From Buxus sempervirens (taxonomy: Eukaryota > Streptophyta > Magnoliopsida > Buxales > Buxaceae), in the NCBI GenBank assembly GCA_947561395.2, contig OX387190.1, positions 22,128,858 through 22,192,857 of the forward strand: DNA of 64,000 nucleotides, given 5' to 3'. This document shows, piece after piece, positions 1 to 10,716 of this stretch; positions within the stretch are counted from its first letter, which is position 1, and each line of letters opens with the position of its first letter. The translations under genes and the position numbers were made by a program. The notes below the pieces were generated by a model that made no database searches, was not told where the DNA came from, and saw only the letters and a list, made by a program, of their open reading frames with translations.

Positions 1-703
1 TCATGGGTTTTTATGAAGTGGATTTTTCTAGGTGATTTTCCAAAGTTGTCCACTCATCACTTTTAAAAATCCCCAGCAACAACTTCAAAGGAGCATAACT
101 CCTAGGATTTTTATCGGAATGAAGTGAAATTTTGCATGAGACTCTCATTTATTGTAATCTTTCAAATGAATTTAGTTTGGTTCAATTTAAAATTGTATTT
201 GAATGATTTCAAGACAAATGGCATTACTTTTCACCAAATTTTCCAGATTTGATTCAACTTGGTTTTTGAATAACTTGTGCTTTGATTTCCATCTTTTGAG
301 ATATTCCAAAAATAATATTGACATAAGAGAGGATCTAGAATCCATTTAGATCTTCATGTGAAAATATCATACATATGTCCTTTTTCAAGGTTTTCTATGA
401 TTTTAGCAAGCTTTCTATTTTTGCATGAACATACACTTGGCAACCACTTTGTGTGGATGAATGGGGGTGCCTAACACCTTCCCCCGTTCATAATCTAATC
501 CCCTTACCCATCTCTGGATTTGATTTTCAAGTAGGGTTATTTTTACCCTAGAATTTGCTTTTTAACCCTTTTTGCTTATTTTTGAACTCTTTGGTGTCCA
601 TTCTCACCCCAAAATTATGAATGGTGGCGACTCTCCCATTTTTGCGTTGAGCCCGTGTGTTGACGGAGGGATGATCATTCCGGTGATTTTTCCATGTCTC
701 ACA
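1..703 (+). repeat. 3' part of a Tat-lineage LTR (39-bp class)
   Basis: This is the right-hand part of a long terminal repeat that begins outside the window. It ends in CATGTCTCACA, the same terminus as the other LTRs here, and its last 650 bp run parallel to the end of the solo LTR at 10179-12701. The conserved block with 'gtgtggatgaatgggggtgcc' and 'ttcataatctaatcccctta' at about 448-510 marks the U5 end. No primer-binding site follows; instead the sequence enters an unrelated palindrome array. It is therefore a solo LTR or a 3' LTR. The target duplication cannot be checked because the left end is missing. Confidence 0.8.
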
Positions 704-936
704 ATATCGGATACACTACATTTCCTTTGTATCTGGCATATTATGTCGGATACACCGCACTTCCTTTGTATCCGGCATGTTATGTCGGATACAAGACATA
801 ATAATTTCGAAAATTAAATGCCGCCGCGAATTTGTCGGGGAATCGGCGCGAATCTCGCGGGTGGATCTCTTTGTATTTGATGAATAGTGTCGGTTATACA
901 CTGAGGTATGTGTATCCGACATATTTGGTAGGATAC
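704..936. repeat. Palindrome array, 39-bp class, cut by the LTR on its left
   Basis: Two complete 25-nt palindromes start at 729 and 768, exactly 39 bp apart, with arms close to GTATCCGGC and GTCGGATAC. The residue at 704-714 is the right arm of a unit that would start at 690, again in 39-bp register, so the LTR at 1-703 inserted inside that palindrome. A further related palindrome lies at 912-936, out of register. The element that owned this array is not otherwise recognisable here. Confidence 0.8.
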
Positions 937-1480
937 AAATCAAAAAATTACGGATTTGCCCCTGGATATTCGCAGATTCATCCGATACTCTTAGATATTC
1001 ACAGATTTGGTCCCTGCAAAATTTTGCTTTAAACCCTGGATTATTTTGCATATTTGGATATTTACGGATTGCTCCTCGAGATATTTTCTTGTGCCACTCG
1101 CCACGTGTGCGGCTTTTTGCCACGTTTGCAGCTCATATCTCCTTCATCCGGACTCCGATTTGAGCAAACTCAGTTGTGTTAGAACCGTATCGGAGCCCTC
1201 TATCCAATGGCATGGGGGTAAGCACTTGGATCGGGGTTTAGTAGAAAGTCAACTTTCAGCTCCCCCTCAAGTTTGACCACTCGCAGAACCTTCATCTGGA
1301 CTCCGATTCCTGCAAACTCAGTTGCGTTGGAACCGTGTCGGGATTCTCTATCCAATGAGATAAAGAAAGGTGGTTAACTATCACCTGATCAAAAAGTCAA
1401 CTTTTTGTCCCCTTAAGGTTTGACTTTCTGCCAGGGTTTTCATTTTCAGCACTTCCGGGGGTGCAAAAATAAGGTGCTTA
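937..1480. other. Unclassified repeat with a diverged tandem pair
   Basis: No convincing gene is present. Two diverged copies of a segment of about 140 bp lie side by side at about 1140-1276 and 1290-1431. Both contain 'ggactccgatt', 'caaactcagttg' and 'tctatccaatg', followed by 'aaagtcaact'. The short open frames here lack codon bias or recognisable motifs. It is probably remnant non-coding DNA of an older element. Confidence 0.5.
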
Positions 1481-2233
1481 CACTAAGCTTAATAATGTAA
1501 TGCCTTTGTTTTATTGGAGTAATGGCATGGCCATAGAGTGTTGCCACGACCGGTGTAGAGCAGCCAGAAACCCTGAGTAGGCCAGCATTGGATGATGAAA
1601 CCCTGAGTAGGCCGGAACTGTGTACATGGAGGTGTGGAGGTCACTTTGGCATGTTGATTAACCAATCAAATAATTACATGACATTGACCAATGTGAGGTT
1701 TTGTTTATCTAGTTTAAGGCATATTATTGGATTGTTGTAGAAATTTGTTTTCTCGAGCCGTGGATATAATGATATTGTTCTTTTGAAATCAATTGGAAAT
1801 TTTGTTGACAAACGTATTTCAGATTTAAGTACGTATTGATTTTCATTATCTATATCTTTCTGTCAAATCAATTACTAGGGGTTTTAGTCGGTTTCAATCA
1901 AATTATTACCTGCTTTACTCGTGTGATTATTTGATTCATATTTTACAACTAGTAAATTGTATTTGTGCATGCATGTGCTGTTTGCTGAGATATTCGTATC
2001 TCATTCCTTTGCTTCTGTTTTGTTTTTCAGATACGTATGGAGAGCCGATACTTGCGGGTTGTTTATTGGGCCATGTGAGTTATTACTTTGGGGTTATTTT
2101 AGCGCACTCTGTCTCATAGTTTCTTATTGAATTCATGTTTTTCCTTTACTCTGATAGTGCGATCTTGCTATACATAATAACCTCCGGAGACGAGTTACGG
2201 GTTTTCTACGTGACTTGGATCTGGGGTGTTACA
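1481..2233. repeat. Possible LTR fragment of another family
   Basis: The segment ends in GGGGTGTTACA at 2223-2233. Read on the minus strand it would begin TGTAACACCCC, a terminus common in plant Ty3/gypsy (Del/Tekay-type) LTRs. It contains a 16-bp direct repeat, aaaccctgagtaggcc, near 1569 and 1600. No internal coding region is attached, so the orientation and family are uncertain. Confidence 0.35.
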
Positions 2234-2598
2234 TATTTACACCCTTATAAAAAACTATTTTTTAATTAGAATATATAAATTTATAATATAAATATTAATA
2301 AAATATGTACTTTAGTATATAATATATGTAAAATAACATTTTTAATACATAAAAAAGATATTTAAAATAAATAAGGCGGAGTTGGTGCAGGGCAGGCTGA
2401 ACCTTAACTTGCACCTAACTCGAGTTTCGCTGTACCAAACCCGTTCCATCAGTGACAATGCAGGTTACTGTTTAACCCGTACCATTGCCAATTTGCCAGT
2501 TTTTGCCGCGCTTGGATCCTCTGTGAAGCGCATCCTCTGTGAAGCAGCACATCGTCTGTGAAGCGCAATCCAACGGACCAAAATAAGCGAAGGGTAGT
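2234..2598. other. Host flank left of Element 1
   Basis: This is AT-rich sequence up to about 2370, then a more GC-rich stretch with 'ggagttggtgcagggcaggc'. No gene is supported. Its last five bases, GTAGT at 2594-2598, are repeated at 27525-27529 and form the target-site duplication of Element 1. Confidence 0.6.
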
Positions 2599-2686
2599 TG
2601 TAGACACCCCAAATTGCACTACAAAATGAGAAAATAATGAAAACATTAATTGGAATTTAAAACAGGCCAAAAATGCATGAAAATCA

Positions 2687-2819
2687 ATAATTTAAGCCTT
2701 GACCGTATTGTATATATGGGCTAAGTGCGCCCGAATTTTATATACGGACACGCAGCGCCCGTAATACATATACGAACACCTTTGGACCGTAAATCATTTA
2801 CGGACACATCAGACTCGTG
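2687..2819. repeat. Palindrome array, 28-bp class, in 5' LTR of Element 1
   Basis: Four 21-nt imperfect palindromes start at 2715, 2743, 2771 and 2799, exactly 28 bp apart, preceded by a half-site ending at 2707. The arms follow the pattern TACGG(G/A)C and G(C/A)CCGTA. The array lies about 180 bp upstream of the TATA box at 3001. Confidence 0.9.
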
Positions 2820-3032
2820 CGAGTTTTATTCTTCTCTCGATTTCTGAGCTTTATCTTTAGTCCAATATCCCTTTAAATGAGCGAATTATATATTCGTGCG
2901 AAATATCTTTGTGGATAAAGGATGGGCATGATCTTGTGTTTAACTCAAACTGAAACTCTATCTTGTCAAACCTTGGACCAACCATACCCCTGGCTTTGCC
3001 TATAAATAGAGGGCCTTTCCTCAAGCAAAGGG

Positions 3033-5848
3033 TGTGAGACACGAAAAAAAATCACCCGAAGATGATCATCCCTCCGTCAACACATGGACTCAACGCAAAA
3101 ATGGGAGAGTCACCACCATTCAGATTTTGGGTGAGAATGGACACCAAAAGAATTAAAGATAAGCAAAAATATCAAAAAAGTGCTAAAAGGCAAATTCTAG
3201 GGTAAAAATAGCCCTACTTGAAAATCAAATCCAGAGATGGGTAAGGGGATTAGATTATGAATGGGGGAAGGTGTAGGCACCCCCATTCATCCACATGAGG
3301 TGGTTGCCAAGTGTTTGTTCATGCTAAAAGAAAATAGGAAGCTTGCTAAAAAATCATGAAAAACCTTAAAAAAGGAACAAGTATATGATATATTCACATG
3401 AAGATCCAAATGGATTTTAGATCTTCTCTTATGTCAATATCATTTCTGAAATGTCATAAAAAGATGGAAATCCAAGCAAAAGAATGTACAAATCCAAGTT
3501 GAATCAAATCCGGAAAATTCGGTGAAAAGTAATGCCATTTGTCTTGAAATCATTCAAATCCAATTTTAAATCAAATCAAACCAAATCCATTTGAAAGATT
3601 ATGGTAAATAATAGCCTCATGCAAAATTTCAAGCAATTCCGGGTGAAAACCTAGGAGTTATGTTCCTTGTAAGGTTTCTGCTAGGGATGATTAAAAGTAG
3701 CAAGTAGACAACTTTGGAAAATCACCTAGAAAAATCCACCCCATACAAACCCACGAAATTTGGTGTGATTGAAGTTTGTATGGCCATCTTTCAAAAGAAA
3801 CTAGCCTCATACAAAAACTCATTCGGATGTTCCTTGGGTGGTCTCCTGAACAGGCCCCGAAGATCACAGATTTACCCATAAAAGTACTAATGAGCAGCTC
3901 TGAGTAAATCTGTTACAACCAATAATTCAAATGGAGTCAAAAAATTATGAAACCAACTAGATTTAAAAATAGACTCATAAAGGAGTGCCCAGAAACAAAA
4001 ATCACTCGAATCGGACTTAAAACGAACACATGGCGCTCCGTCGAAGTGACAAGTTCTGTATTTGAACCTGAACTGTCCAATCAACTTCGACAGAGAGGTG
4101 TCAAACATCCGCTAGATAGAAATTAATGAAATTTGGTGGACATAAACTGGACAGCCTCACATTTCCCATGGTTCTAGAATCGCTCCAAAATGCATCCGGA
4201 CGATGAAGGTATGAGCGTCTGAAGTAAGGGTATAGTTGCTGTCAAGCTAAGCCACTTTTGAAGAAAACCAAATCCGAAAAGTGATAAAGTGTGTGCCATT
4301 CGTGCAAGATGAACACAAAACCTTTAAAAATCATCCAAAAACATTCCAGAATTGATTGAGGCCATTTATTTGAGATTTATCACAATGAATGCAATAAACC
4401 CCAAAATGTGAGCCTATCCCACCAAAATGGTGCTATGTATGTGCAAGTGTGAAAAACCATATAAGATCAATAGAACAACATAGCATACATACATATTCAT
4501 CAAAATAAGGTTCTAAAACAACCTAGGGTTCCGTTCCATTATCGTTTCCCTCTGTTCTCTCTCCCCGTTAAACACGGTTCTTCAAGATAATCAAGGGTAC
4601 TTTGAATATGAAACGGTTTACAATCAATCAAAAAGGCTTTATGCTACATAGGTTCTAGTACTAGGGTCAATCCCCGGTCTCGTTTCTCCTAAATCTCGCC
4701 TCCACGTTTTACGGCTAGGGGGAGTCTCGAGATACTTTGAGCCGGAGAAGGGTTTTCACACACAAAGAAGGCCTTATTCTACAGAAAGGTAGAAGAAGAG
4801 ATCTAGATCTAGGAATGTAAAAACAGAAAATAAAAGAAAAGTTTGAGGCTTACCTGGGTTCTAGAAGCGATCCCGCAACGGTTTTCTTCTTCTCTTGGAG
4901 TTCTTCTTGGCGAGAATTCAAAACAAGAGTTGATTGCCATTTGCTTAAGGAGGAGCCTCCTATTTATAGGCAAAGGCTAGGGTTAGGGTTGGTGAGATTG
5001 GTAGACACAACATAATGTCTATAGCCCACCAACCTTAACCCTAGGGCTATTTCGGAGATTTCCACTCATTTAATGAGGGATATGATGGTAAAAGTGAAAA
5101 GCTCTCGGAAAACCCTAATTTTGAGTAAAACTTGTGTATCCGGTATATCAGGCCGGATACACAAGGGCCTTAAGGTATCCGGTATATAATACCGGATACA
5201 CTGAAGCTCTCTTGTATCCGGTATGTTCCACCGGATACACAGAAAGGTACTTGTATCCGGCCTGAGTTGCCGGATACAAGGAAAAAAGCCTTTTTTCCAA
5301 ATTTTAACACAGGCAATACTTATTTACATGTAATATCGTTTAAGTAAATGTCCTCGTATTTTTTAATCTCCATTTACTTAAGATATTACATGTAAATAAG
5401 CAAACACCCCCCCATTTGAATCCATTAAAAATAGTTCCAGACCCAAATTCCAAGTGAATAAAAAGTCAACTTTCCAGTTTTAGGCAAAATTCTGATTTTT
5501 TAGGTCTGGAAAAAAAGTTCAATATGTTAAAACCAAGGTATTCGTCAAGATTTAAAATCTCAAAAAATTCTTTTATGCGATAACATGACTAAAAACCTGA
5601 TTATCGGGAAAAATTATCTTGAAATTTGGCTTTAAAAAATATTTCATTTTCTGGGGTCAAAAGTCAACAAAATTCAACCGGAAAAAGCTTGACTTTGCAC
5701 AAAAGATTGAATTCGGGCCTTTTCCTTTTTCGTTTTGGATTCAAATGGGTTAAGTATCTCAAACCCAATGCAAAGAATTGAAAATTCCAATAAAATATTT
5801 CTCTCCTTCAAGATTTATCAAAAATCGTGCAATTTTGGGGTGTCTACA
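3033..5848 (-). repeat. Solo LTR (39-bp class) inside the 5' LTR of Element 1
   Basis: Read on the minus strand it runs from TGTAGACACC to a degenerate GTCTCACA and is flanked by AAGGG at 3028-3032 and 5849-5853. The uninterrupted sequence of the target survives in the 3' LTR at about 26310-26335, which proves the insertion. It has a TATA box (minus strand, 4961-4970), a splice donor at 4854/4853 and the palindrome array at 5136-5277. The short frame from the ATG at 4941 is broken by an extra T, unlike the related LTRs at 10179 and 57134. Confidence 0.95.
5136..5277. repeat. Palindrome array, 39-bp class, in the solo LTR
   Basis: Four 25-nt palindromes start at 5136, 5175, 5214 and 5253, exactly 39 bp apart. 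Arms are GTATCCGG and CCGGATAC, often extended by flanking TTG and CAA. The 14-bp spacers are not conserved. Confidence 0.93.
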
Positions 5849-6885
5849 AAGGGCCACGAAAATTTGAAGTCTAAGAAGCTCCAAGAGAAGAGAGGAATCC
5901 CTGCTGCTCTGCTTGCTCAATCCAGGTAAGTCCCTTTTCCCTTTTATTTTCTGTCTTCAATTCTAGAAGTAATAGGATCTTCTCTATTGCTGTAGAATAA
6001 GGCCATCTTTGATTCTGTATTCCCAAACTTATCTCCAAGTACCTCAAGAGTCTCTCTAGCCGTAAAACGTGAAGAGAGAGCTAGGGGAAAAGAGAACAGG
6101 TGGATCCGTAGGGTAGACACCCATGTGCTCTAATCTGTGAGATATGGCTGCTTTGGATATTCTGATCATGTGGTTTTTATGTTGAATCTAAATGAATCAC
6201 ATGAATCCATGATGTTTATAGCATGACATCCCCACTTTTTGATAAAATTTGGATTTTTCACATATTTGCACCTACAGCACTGTTTTCGTGATTTTTGGGA
6301 TTTTAGGCTAGGATCTTGGATCCATCATGATCAATATGGTAGATTTGGATCCAGAAGCCTGAAAATAAATTCTAGGGTTTCATGATGTGGTTTTTGAGTC
6401 CTTTTTCATTATTGAGAGAAGACTCTACGGTCTAAGTTCTCAACTTTTGATGTTCTTCATCAACGTGGGTATTTTTGGATTTGATTTCTTGATTTAAGGT
6501 GAAATTTGGGCTTTATCTATGTCCTGGAATGTTCAAGTTTAAATCTGAAATATTTTATAAAAATCATATTTTTCTAGATTTCTAGAATTTAACTTGAAGC
6601 CAGATTTTTTAAGTTTTCACTTTAAATTGATTTTATTTGATTTTATCTCAATTTTGTTTTAATCATGAAACCCGAGGAATGGTATGATCATATTTGAAAG
6701 TTCTGGATTAATCAGACTATTCGTATGAAAAAACCATACAATTTTGTCTTTATGTGATTTTTCATGATTTTTATAGAAAGCCTTTTTTCTGTGTAAAACA
6801 TGAACAATACCTGACAACCACCTTGTGTGGATGAATAGGGGTGCCTAACACCTTCCCCTGTTCATAACCTAATCCCCTTACCCAT

Positions 6886-7521
6886 TAAATAGACTATTGT
6901 TTTGCATTATTTTCCTGTCATAGGGGTGTCATGGTGCCCATTGGTTCGGGATAAAATTGGTCCCAAAATATGCATGTTTTTTAAAATTGGTGCAGCCCAT
7001 AGGAAGAGTTTCTAACTCTGATTAGAATCAATCCTACACAATGTTCATACAAGAGGCAACAAAAGGGTACCAAACCCCTGAATATAGTGTCAATTTGGAG
7101 GGTACATGTGCCCTCCTAAACAAGTGTTTTTGCAAAAAAGGCCAAGATCCACTTTGGGACAGTTTAGAAGCTTTGCAATGGGTGAACCGTATGTTTGGAT
7201 GAACAATCAAAGTGATCAAATCATGTAAAAACTGGGAAAACATAAAAGAGCTCCGTAGAACCGCAGTTGATACACGGGATGGGCTCGCCCGTATTGGTTA
7301 TACGGGCTGGGTTCGCCCGTGTTTTCCATACGGTCACGGCGTGCCCGTAATTTGAATACGGGCAGGACTGGACCGTACTGTGTATACGGTCTTAGCGGAA
7401 AATTCAATTTTAATCAGTTTTTCCAACTAAATCTTGTTCCTTTAACCTTTAAATAATGATAAAGGGAAATGAGTTTGAATAAAATGCTTCCAAAAAAAAT
7501 AAATAAAAAATATGAGAGAAA
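6886..7521 (+). other. Leader of Element 1 before the tandem array
   Basis: Non-coding leader shared with Element 2 (minus strand, about 46335 down to 45720), including the conserved piece around 'cctgaatatagtgtcaattt'. It holds the palindrome array at 7273-7405. The left edge at about 6886 is a deletion junction that removed the LTR end, the primer-binding site and roughly 0.85 kb of leader, judged against Element 2. Confidence 0.75.
7273..7405. repeat. Palindrome array, 28-bp class, in the leader of Element 1
   Basis: Four 21-nt palindromes start at 7273, 7301, 7329 and 7357, exactly 28 bp apart, followed by a half-site at 7385. A clean example is tacggtcacggcgtgcccg at 7329. The array is inside the predicted leader intron, just upstream of the tandem array. 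Confidence 0.9.
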
Positions 7522-8112
7522 ATCCTTGGGCCTCTGAAAGCCTTTGAATTTCAGACTTTTTTCTCAAAACTCCTTGGGCCTCTGAAAGCCTTTGAATTTC
7601 AGACTTTTTCTCAAAACTCCTTGGGCTTCTGAAAGCCTTTGAATTTCAGACTTTTTCTCAAAAAAATCTCCGGGCCTCTGAAGGCCTTTGAATTTCAGAC
7701 CTTTTTCAGAAATGTCCCTGGGCCTCTGAAAGCCTTTGAATTTCAGATCTTTTGGGCCTTTGAAAGCCTTTGAATTTCAGATCTTTTTCTTTTGGGCCTC
7801 TGAAAGCCTTTGAATTTCAGATTTTTTTTCCTTTGGGCCTCTGAAAGCCTTTGAATTTCAGATCTTTTTCCTTTGGGCCTTTGAAAGCCTTTGAATTTCA
7901 GATCTTTTGGGCCTCTGAAAGCCTTTGAATTTCAGATCTTTCTCTTTGGGCCTCTGAAAGCCTTTGAATTTTAGATCTTTTTCCTTTTGGGCCTCTGAAA
8001 GCCTTTGAATTTCAGACCTTTATAAAAAATCTTCGGGCCTCTGAAAGCCTTTGAATTTCAGACCTTTTACAAAAATATCCCTGGGCCTCTGAAAGCCTTT
8101 GAATTTCAGAGC
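7522..8112 (+). repeat. Leader tandem array type I, about 14 copies
   Basis: The unit is about 35-50 bp with the core gggcctctgaaagccttt followed by gaatttcag, separated by variable pyrimidine-rich linkers. The 21-nt core is an imperfect palindrome with CTGAAA and TTTCAG ends. The array stops just before a single copy of the core that is amplified in Element 3 (8125-8159). No open frame with coding character runs through it. Confidence 0.93.
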
Positions 8113-8349
8113 ATTTTCTCTTTTTGTGGGACCTGTTGGAAGCCCTAGAATATTCCAACAATTCTAAAAAAAAAAAAAAGAAGCAAATAAAGAAACAAAA
8201 TCCAAACTCGTGTTCACCCAGCTTGCATATAGGCATTCCTAGGCATGTGAATGAGATTAAATGGACAATGATATTTTTCCTTTATCTTGTTGCCAGGTAC
8301 TAATATACTTGCAATCATAGCTCCTGTAACCAGATCAAGAGGTCGTGCC

Positions 8350-10178
8350 ATGAATCCCATTGAGACTGAAGCTGATGCTCCTCACCCAGATATTGTCTTG
8401 CTTCAGGAACAGGTGGCAGGACTAGCCCGAATGCTAGAAAACATACTGTCGGTGCAGGCCCAACAAGTACAAGCCCAAAATCAAGCATCCACTTCCAACC
8501 CAGCACCTCCACCCCAGATCAATATTCCACCTCCGGTTCAACCTATTCCTGAACCCATCTATGAACCCACCCCTGAACCTATACTGATCAGGGATGATAC
8601 AGTGGAGTCAGACAAAGTAAAGGAAAAGGAAAGGATGAGGGAAGAAGTTGAAAGGAAATTCATGCACAGACTAGAGATGATCCAAGACGAACTGAGAGAA
8701 GTAAAAGGGGTGAACAACTTCGGGGGCACAAATTTTGAAGACTTGTGCCTATACCCCAACGTTAACCTGCCAGCTAAGTTCAAGTGCCCAGACCTAGACA
8801 AATATGATGGCACTGGTTGGCCCATGAGCCATCTGAAGCTGTACTGCGGTGCCCTATGCCAGTTCGGGCGAGATGAGGGCGTCTTGATTCAGCTCTTCCA
8901 AAGGAGTTTAACTGGAACTGCATTGAGATGGTTCGCCACTTTAGACCATGGGAAGATCAAAAGATGGAAGGACCTAGCAGATGCCTTCCTAGCTCAGTAC
9001 CGGTTCAATTCAGAGATCGTGCCAGATAAGTACGACGTAATGAGAATGGTAAGGCTAGGGATGAATCCGTGAGACAGTATGCCAAAAGATGGAGGGAGAC
9101 TGCCTCTCAAGTCAGGCCACCCATGCTAGAGCAGGAGATGATTTCCACTTTCATCAGTACACTGGGTCAACCATTCTATAGCCACCTGGTGGGTCAGACC
9201 ACCACTAATTTTGCGGCTTTGGTACAAGTGGCCGATCGAATTGAGGACGGAATCAGGTCGGGTAAAATAATTGACCACTCTGCTATGGTCAGTCAGCAGG
9301 ACCCCAATCTGAAGAAAGGAAGCGGGATAAAGAAGAATGGGAACAAGAAAGAAGGGGAGGTGAACATGGTGCAGCCACCATCGGGCCCTAACAAGCCCAT
9401 ACAAATCAACATACCTGCTCATTTTCCTATTCCATCTGCTCCGTCTACCTAGGCCCCCATGAGGGTTAATGTTCCAGCAGCACCCTCAGACCAAAGGAGG
9501 GCTTTTACTAAGGAGGAAAAGGATGCCTATTTCGCAGCAAGGAGAAATAGGGTTTTCACCCCTATTCCAATGACTCCTTCTCAGTTGCTGCCCACTTTAT
9601 TGAAAGTAGGGTATATCACTTTAAGAGAACCCAATCCGAATGCATCCAAGGGGAGAAACTATGACCCCTCCACCACTTGTGATTTCCACATGGGTGCACC
9701 TGGGCACTCTACTGACAAGTGTTGGTCGTTGAAACATGCCATTCAGGATATGCTTGACCAGAATACCCTGTCTTTTAATACAGGGGCTCCTAATCCTCCT
9801 AGAACAGATATTGGACAAAACCCTCTGCCTCAGCTTCATGGGGTAGGCCCATCTAATGTTATAGGTGTCATCTCTTCTGATGAAATAACCTTTGACCCAT
9901 CCCAGTTAATTGCTCCAATAGGGACAACGGTCAAAGTTTATTTCGACAAAAGAAATAGCAATGAAGAAATAAATGTAATTTCAAAGGGGAATGAGAGTGC
10001 TGCTGAGAGCATTAGCTCCTCTCTGGACCGGGTTTCATCTCTCATGGTCCAAATGAATATAGCCAAGCCGCCTTTGGTTATCGATTGCAGTCCATCCACC
10101 CATTTTTCACCCACTCTATCAAGACGACAACTGGTCATAAATTGTGACCACCTTAATGCATCAGTCACTTCTGCAACC
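8350..10178 (+). pseudogene. gag: gag of Element 1 (capsid and zinc knuckle)
   Basis: This encodes the structural Gag protein of the retrotransposon particle. The ATG at 8350 is the first after the predicted acceptor at 8297. The capsid region includes 'GTGWPMSHLKLYCGALCQFG' and 'YAKRWRETASQVRPP'. A zinc-knuckle-like CX2HX5HX4C motif (CDFHMGAPGHSTDKC) lies near 9680-9725. The copy is broken by a single-base loss near 9049 (compared with Element 2), by a TAG at 9450-9452, and by the solo LTR inserted at 10179. Its N-terminal half is over 90 percent identical by eye to Element 2 gag and clearly more distant from Element 3 gag. Confidence 0.9.
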
Positions 10179-10278
10179 TGTAGACACCCCAAATTGCACA
10201 GCAAAAAAATCAATAATCAGCAAAAATCATTATCTCCTTTGAAACCAGCACAAAAATGTGAAAAAGCAAGTTTTCCTA

Positions 10279-10420
10279 GTATCCGACAACTCAGGTCGGA
10301 TACAAGTGCATCTGTTCATATCCGATGGAACATGCCGGATACAAGTAGCCCTTAATGTATCCGGGAACATATGCCGAATACACATAGGCGCTAGTGTATC
10401 CGACCTGACATGCCGGATAC
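10279..10420. repeat. Palindrome array, 39-bp class, in the solo LTR
   Basis: Four 25-nt palindromes start at 10279, 10318, 10357 and 10396, exactly 39 bp apart. The first has arms GTATCCGA and TCGGATAC, fully complementary over 8 bp. The array is about 167 bp upstream of the TATA box. Confidence 0.94.
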
Positions 10421-10614
10421 ACTAGTTTTGCTCAAAATTAGGGTTTTCCGAAAGCTTTTACCTTTTACCATCATATCCCTCATTAAATGAGTGGAAATCT
10501 CAGAAATAACCTTAGGGTTAAGGTTGGTGGGCTATAGATTTTATGTTGTGTCTACCACCTCACCAACCCTAACCCTAGCCTTTACCTATAAATAGGAGGC
10601 TCCTCCTTAAGCCA

Positions 10615-10716
10615 ATGGCCATTAACTCTCTTGCCAACAATTCTTGCCAAGAACTTTTGCCAAGAAGAGCTCCAAGAGAAGAGGGAAACCGCTACGGAAG
10701 TGCTTCCAGAATCCAG
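10615..10716 (+). other. Short LTR reading frame ending at the splice donor
   Basis: A 34-codon frame beginning MAINSLANN runs from the ATG at 10615 and ends exactly in phase 0 at the donor. The equivalent frame in Element 3 (59080-59006) is 25 codons, begins MAKKLEIEE, and is also in phase 0 and in frame with gag after predicted splicing. The ATG is only about 28 bp from the TATA box, so it may lie at or before the transcription start; translation is uncertain. Confidence 0.4.

Larger units (their letters stand above)
2599..6885 (+). repeat. 5' LTR of Element 1, interrupted and 3'-truncated
   Basis: The LTR pieces 2599-3032 and 5854-6885 match the intact 3' LTR (25887-27524). A solo LTR sits between them with a duplicated AAGGG. 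A TATA box (tataaata) lies at 3001-3008. A strong splice donor, CCAG|GTAAGT, follows the second piece at 5925/5926. The last 165 bp or so of the LTR, the primer-binding site and the first part of the leader are missing: the text passes from 'ccccttacccat' at 6885 straight into leader sequence found well inside Element 2. The spliced leader exon from this LTR contains no ATG. Confidence 0.9.
5926..8296 (+). other. Predicted 5' leader intron of Element 1
   Basis: The donor CCAG|GTAAGT at 5925/5926 and the pyrimidine-rich acceptor TTGCCAG|GTAC at 8296/8297 would remove 2.4 kb. The intron contains the rest of the LTR, the leader palindromes and the tandem array. After joining, the first ATG is the gag start at 8350, while the unspliced leader carries many earlier ATGs. 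Equivalent donor and acceptor pairs are present in Element 2 (48490-44549) and Element 3 (59005-50347). Splicing itself is inferred from sequence only. Confidence 0.65.

Noticed and set aside
716-1123. A 135-codon minus-strand open frame across the first palindromes
   Set aside because: It spans repeat arms (repeated CIRHNMPDT-like peptides) and unclassified sequence, with no homolog in the other arrays.
7522-8112. Regular repeats resembling a CRISPR array
   Set aside because: Units vary in spacing, the linkers are low-complexity, the context is a plant retrotransposon leader and no cas genes are present. The palindrome arrays with 7- or 14-bp spacers were rejected as CRISPR for the same reasons.
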